Assembly: GCF_000423605.1 (NCBI RefSeq)
Contig: NZ_AUIH01000008.1
Location: 62,001 to 126,000, forward strand
Source of the DNA: Saccharospirillum impatiens DSM 12546
Lineage (GTDB): Bacteria > Pseudomonadota > Gammaproteobacteria > Pseudomonadales > Natronospirillaceae
Direction: 5' to 3'
Length of the DNA stretch: 64,000 nucleotides
Shown in pieces: positions 62,948 to 64,000 of the stretch. How positions within the stretch are numbered: position 1 is the stretch's first letter; every line of letters starts with the position of its first letter. Made by a program: the position numbers and the translations under genes. The notes beneath the pieces were generated by a model. The model was not told where the DNA came from and did not search any database. It saw nothing but the letters and a program-made list of their open reading frames with translations.

Positions 62948-64000
62948 TCAAAGCAGGGGCACGACCTGCCAGATCGCATCAATATTGGCCGCACCCAGGC
63001 GCTGACAACGGTCAGGCGACCAGCCCGTAGATGGCATGGGTGTAGCAGTCGTGTCCTTGAACGGCATTTCCAGCGTCATCGCCAGACACTTGTGATGTTC
63101 AGCTATATAAGCCGTACACAGGGTCAGATTCGCTTTACCGGGTTCAGCCATGGGGTAGCCGACATCGGTCTGGAAGTCCGGGCAGACGGTTTGCAAGACC
63201 GATTTAAAGGTACTCAGTTGCAACGCCATGTGCTTGTTCCAGGCCGGAATGCCCTCGGCGCCGGCAATGAAGTTGTAGGGCAATGCTTCGTCACCGTGCA
63301 CATCCAGACAAAAATCCACACCAGTTTTGGCCATGGCCTCGCGGACAAAATAGACTTCCGGGGAAAACTCTTCGCTCGGTTCAAGCCATTCCCGGTTCAA
63401 ATTACGACCGTGCGCATTGCAGCGTAAATGGCCGCGAACGCTGCCATCGGGGTTCATATTGGGCACGACGTGGAACACACAATGGTCCAGTAACTGCCGA
63501 CTCAGACTGTCCTGTTCATCAAGCAAGCGCTCCAGAAAGCCTTCCATCCACCACTGGGCCATGGTCTCACCCGGGTGTTGACGGCCGATGACCCAGCAGA
63601 CTTTTTTGTCGGGCGACGGCTCACCAATGGTCAGGCGGGTCAGTGGGTGACCATCCGGGGTAATGCACAGGGTGTCAGCCTGAACCAGCGCAGAGGCCAG
63701 GGTAGCCGCAATGAGTTGCTGGTGGCGTTCGAAGCTGTAGGGCGCGAAATAGGCGTAATAGATGCTGTCGGTCTCGGGGCTGTGTTCAATGGTCAGCGTC
63801 TGGCCGTCGTATCGGGTTGGCACCCGAAACCAGAATTCACGGTCGTAGGACGCCACGGCCTGGTAATCGTGAAAGGCTGCGGGGAAAGACACCTGGCCAG
63901 CGTTGGTGATATCAAACCGGCAAAGCTGGTCACGGGCATCCAGCACTTGAAAATAGAACCATTGTTTGTGCTCATCACCCACATCGGAGCGAATCTGCAA
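62948..64000 (-). CDS. M14-family metallocarboxypeptidase, cytosolic CCP-like (N terminus outside the window)
   Basis: 350 residues are visible and the protein continues beyond base 64000. The Zn site is present as GRQHPGETMAQWWMEGFL (H and E) and CVFHVVPNMNPDGSVRGHLR. RNLNREW and CLDVHGDEALPYNFI follow; the catalytic glutamate would lie near the C-terminal TLEMPFK. This matches the M14 cytosolic carboxypeptidase-like family, with an N-terminal beta-sandwich (about 1-120). Probably peptide or protein-tail hydrolysis. Confidence 0.9.
   Translation of the reverse strand: MQIRSDVGDEHKQWFYFQVLDARDQLCRFDITNAGQVSFPAAFHDYQAVASYDREFWFRVPTRYDGQTLTIEHSPETDSIYYAYFAPYSFERHQQLIAATLASALVQADTLCITPDGHPLTRLTIGEPSPDKKVCWVIGRQHPGETMAQWWMEGFLERLLDEQDSLSRQLLDHCVFHVVPNMNPDGSVRGHLRCNAHGRNLNREWLEPSEEFSPEVYFVREAMAKTGVDFCLDVHGDEALPYNFIAGAEGIPAWNKHMALQLSTFKSVLQTVCPDFQTDVGYPMAEPGKANLTLCTAYIAEHHKCLAMTLEMPFKDTTATPMPSTGWSPDRCQRLGAANIDAIWQVVPLL

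Noticed and set aside
1-64000. CRISPR arrays, tRNA and rRNA genes
   Set aside because: No regularly spaced repeats, cloverleaf or rRNA-like sequences were seen on reading; a tRNA scan was not possible.

Overview
The window reads as a chromosomal segment of a free-living, probably marine gammaproteobacterium. Oceanospirillales-like (Saccharospirillum/Reinekea/Marinobacter-type) is my inference from gene content: homodimeric AceE with a three-lipoyl AceF, trmJ-cysE facing suhB, malate synthase G, a short RNase J-like protein, and Na+/solute and TRAP transport parts. Gene density is high and most genes have proteobacterial orthologues. I see no rRNA, tRNA, CRISPR array, phage or transposase gene. 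Identifications rest on reading the proteins; no database search was possible.

Layout. 1-4.4 kb: aceE (5' end cut off by the window) and aceF. 4.5-9.2 kb: rlmA, a two-subunit Na+/solute symporter, a LOG-family enzyme and small membrane proteins. 9.3-11.6 kb: tandem universal stress protein plus SulP transporter. 11.9-12.25 kb: two long inverted repeats. 12.3-16 kb: aldehyde dehydrogenase facing an AcoR-like sigma-54 activator, with a near-perfect sigma-54 promoter for the dehydrogenase. 16.3-26 kb: secreted nuclease, LpxH-like phosphatase, a degenerate transglutaminase-like protein, cysE, trmJ, suhB, a patatin-like lipase and a lipoprotein. 26.2-37.9 kb: a sulfur/anion region with a DUF442 protein, two SulP transporters, a sensorless sigma-54 activator, an RNase J-like enzyme, a zeta-carbonic-anhydrase-like protein, a persulfide-dioxygenase-like MBL enzyme and a YeeE/YedE pair. 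38-40 kb: PerM-like transporter, EfpL and two more inverted repeats. 40.3-45.2 kb: glyoxylate shunt genes glcB and aceA around a LysR gene. 45.4-54 kb: HupE-like protein, then a lower-GC, copper-flavoured block (multicopper oxidase, two cytochromes c, cupredoxin, a decayed P-type ATPase). 54-64 kb: malic enzyme, orphan TRAP binding protein, MFS transporter, LysR/FMN-reductase pair, GNAT, VOC, SDR, cupin and an M14 carboxypeptidase cut by the window end.

How it works together. PDH, malic enzyme, malate synthase and isocitrate lyase mark a C2/C3 carbon node. glcB and aceA carry the same operator-promoter module at identical spacing, and the LysR gene between them is the obvious candidate regulator. 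Sigma-54 control recurs: the aldehyde dehydrogenase, the carbonic-anhydrase-like/SulP pair and the MBL/YeeE operon each have a TGGCAC-type promoter, and two sigma-54 activators are encoded here.

Most noteworthy: (1) a SuhB homologue that has lost most metal-binding acidic residues but keeps an rrn-like boxB-boxA leader, as expected if only its Nus-factor role survives; (2) a candidate bacterial zeta (CDCA)-like carbonic anhydrase paired with a SulP transporter behind a sigma-54-like promoter; (3) a family of 110-210 bp intergenic inverted repeats, one with perfect 20-bp termini, plus small hairpins with covarying stems around a fixed NGGA centre.
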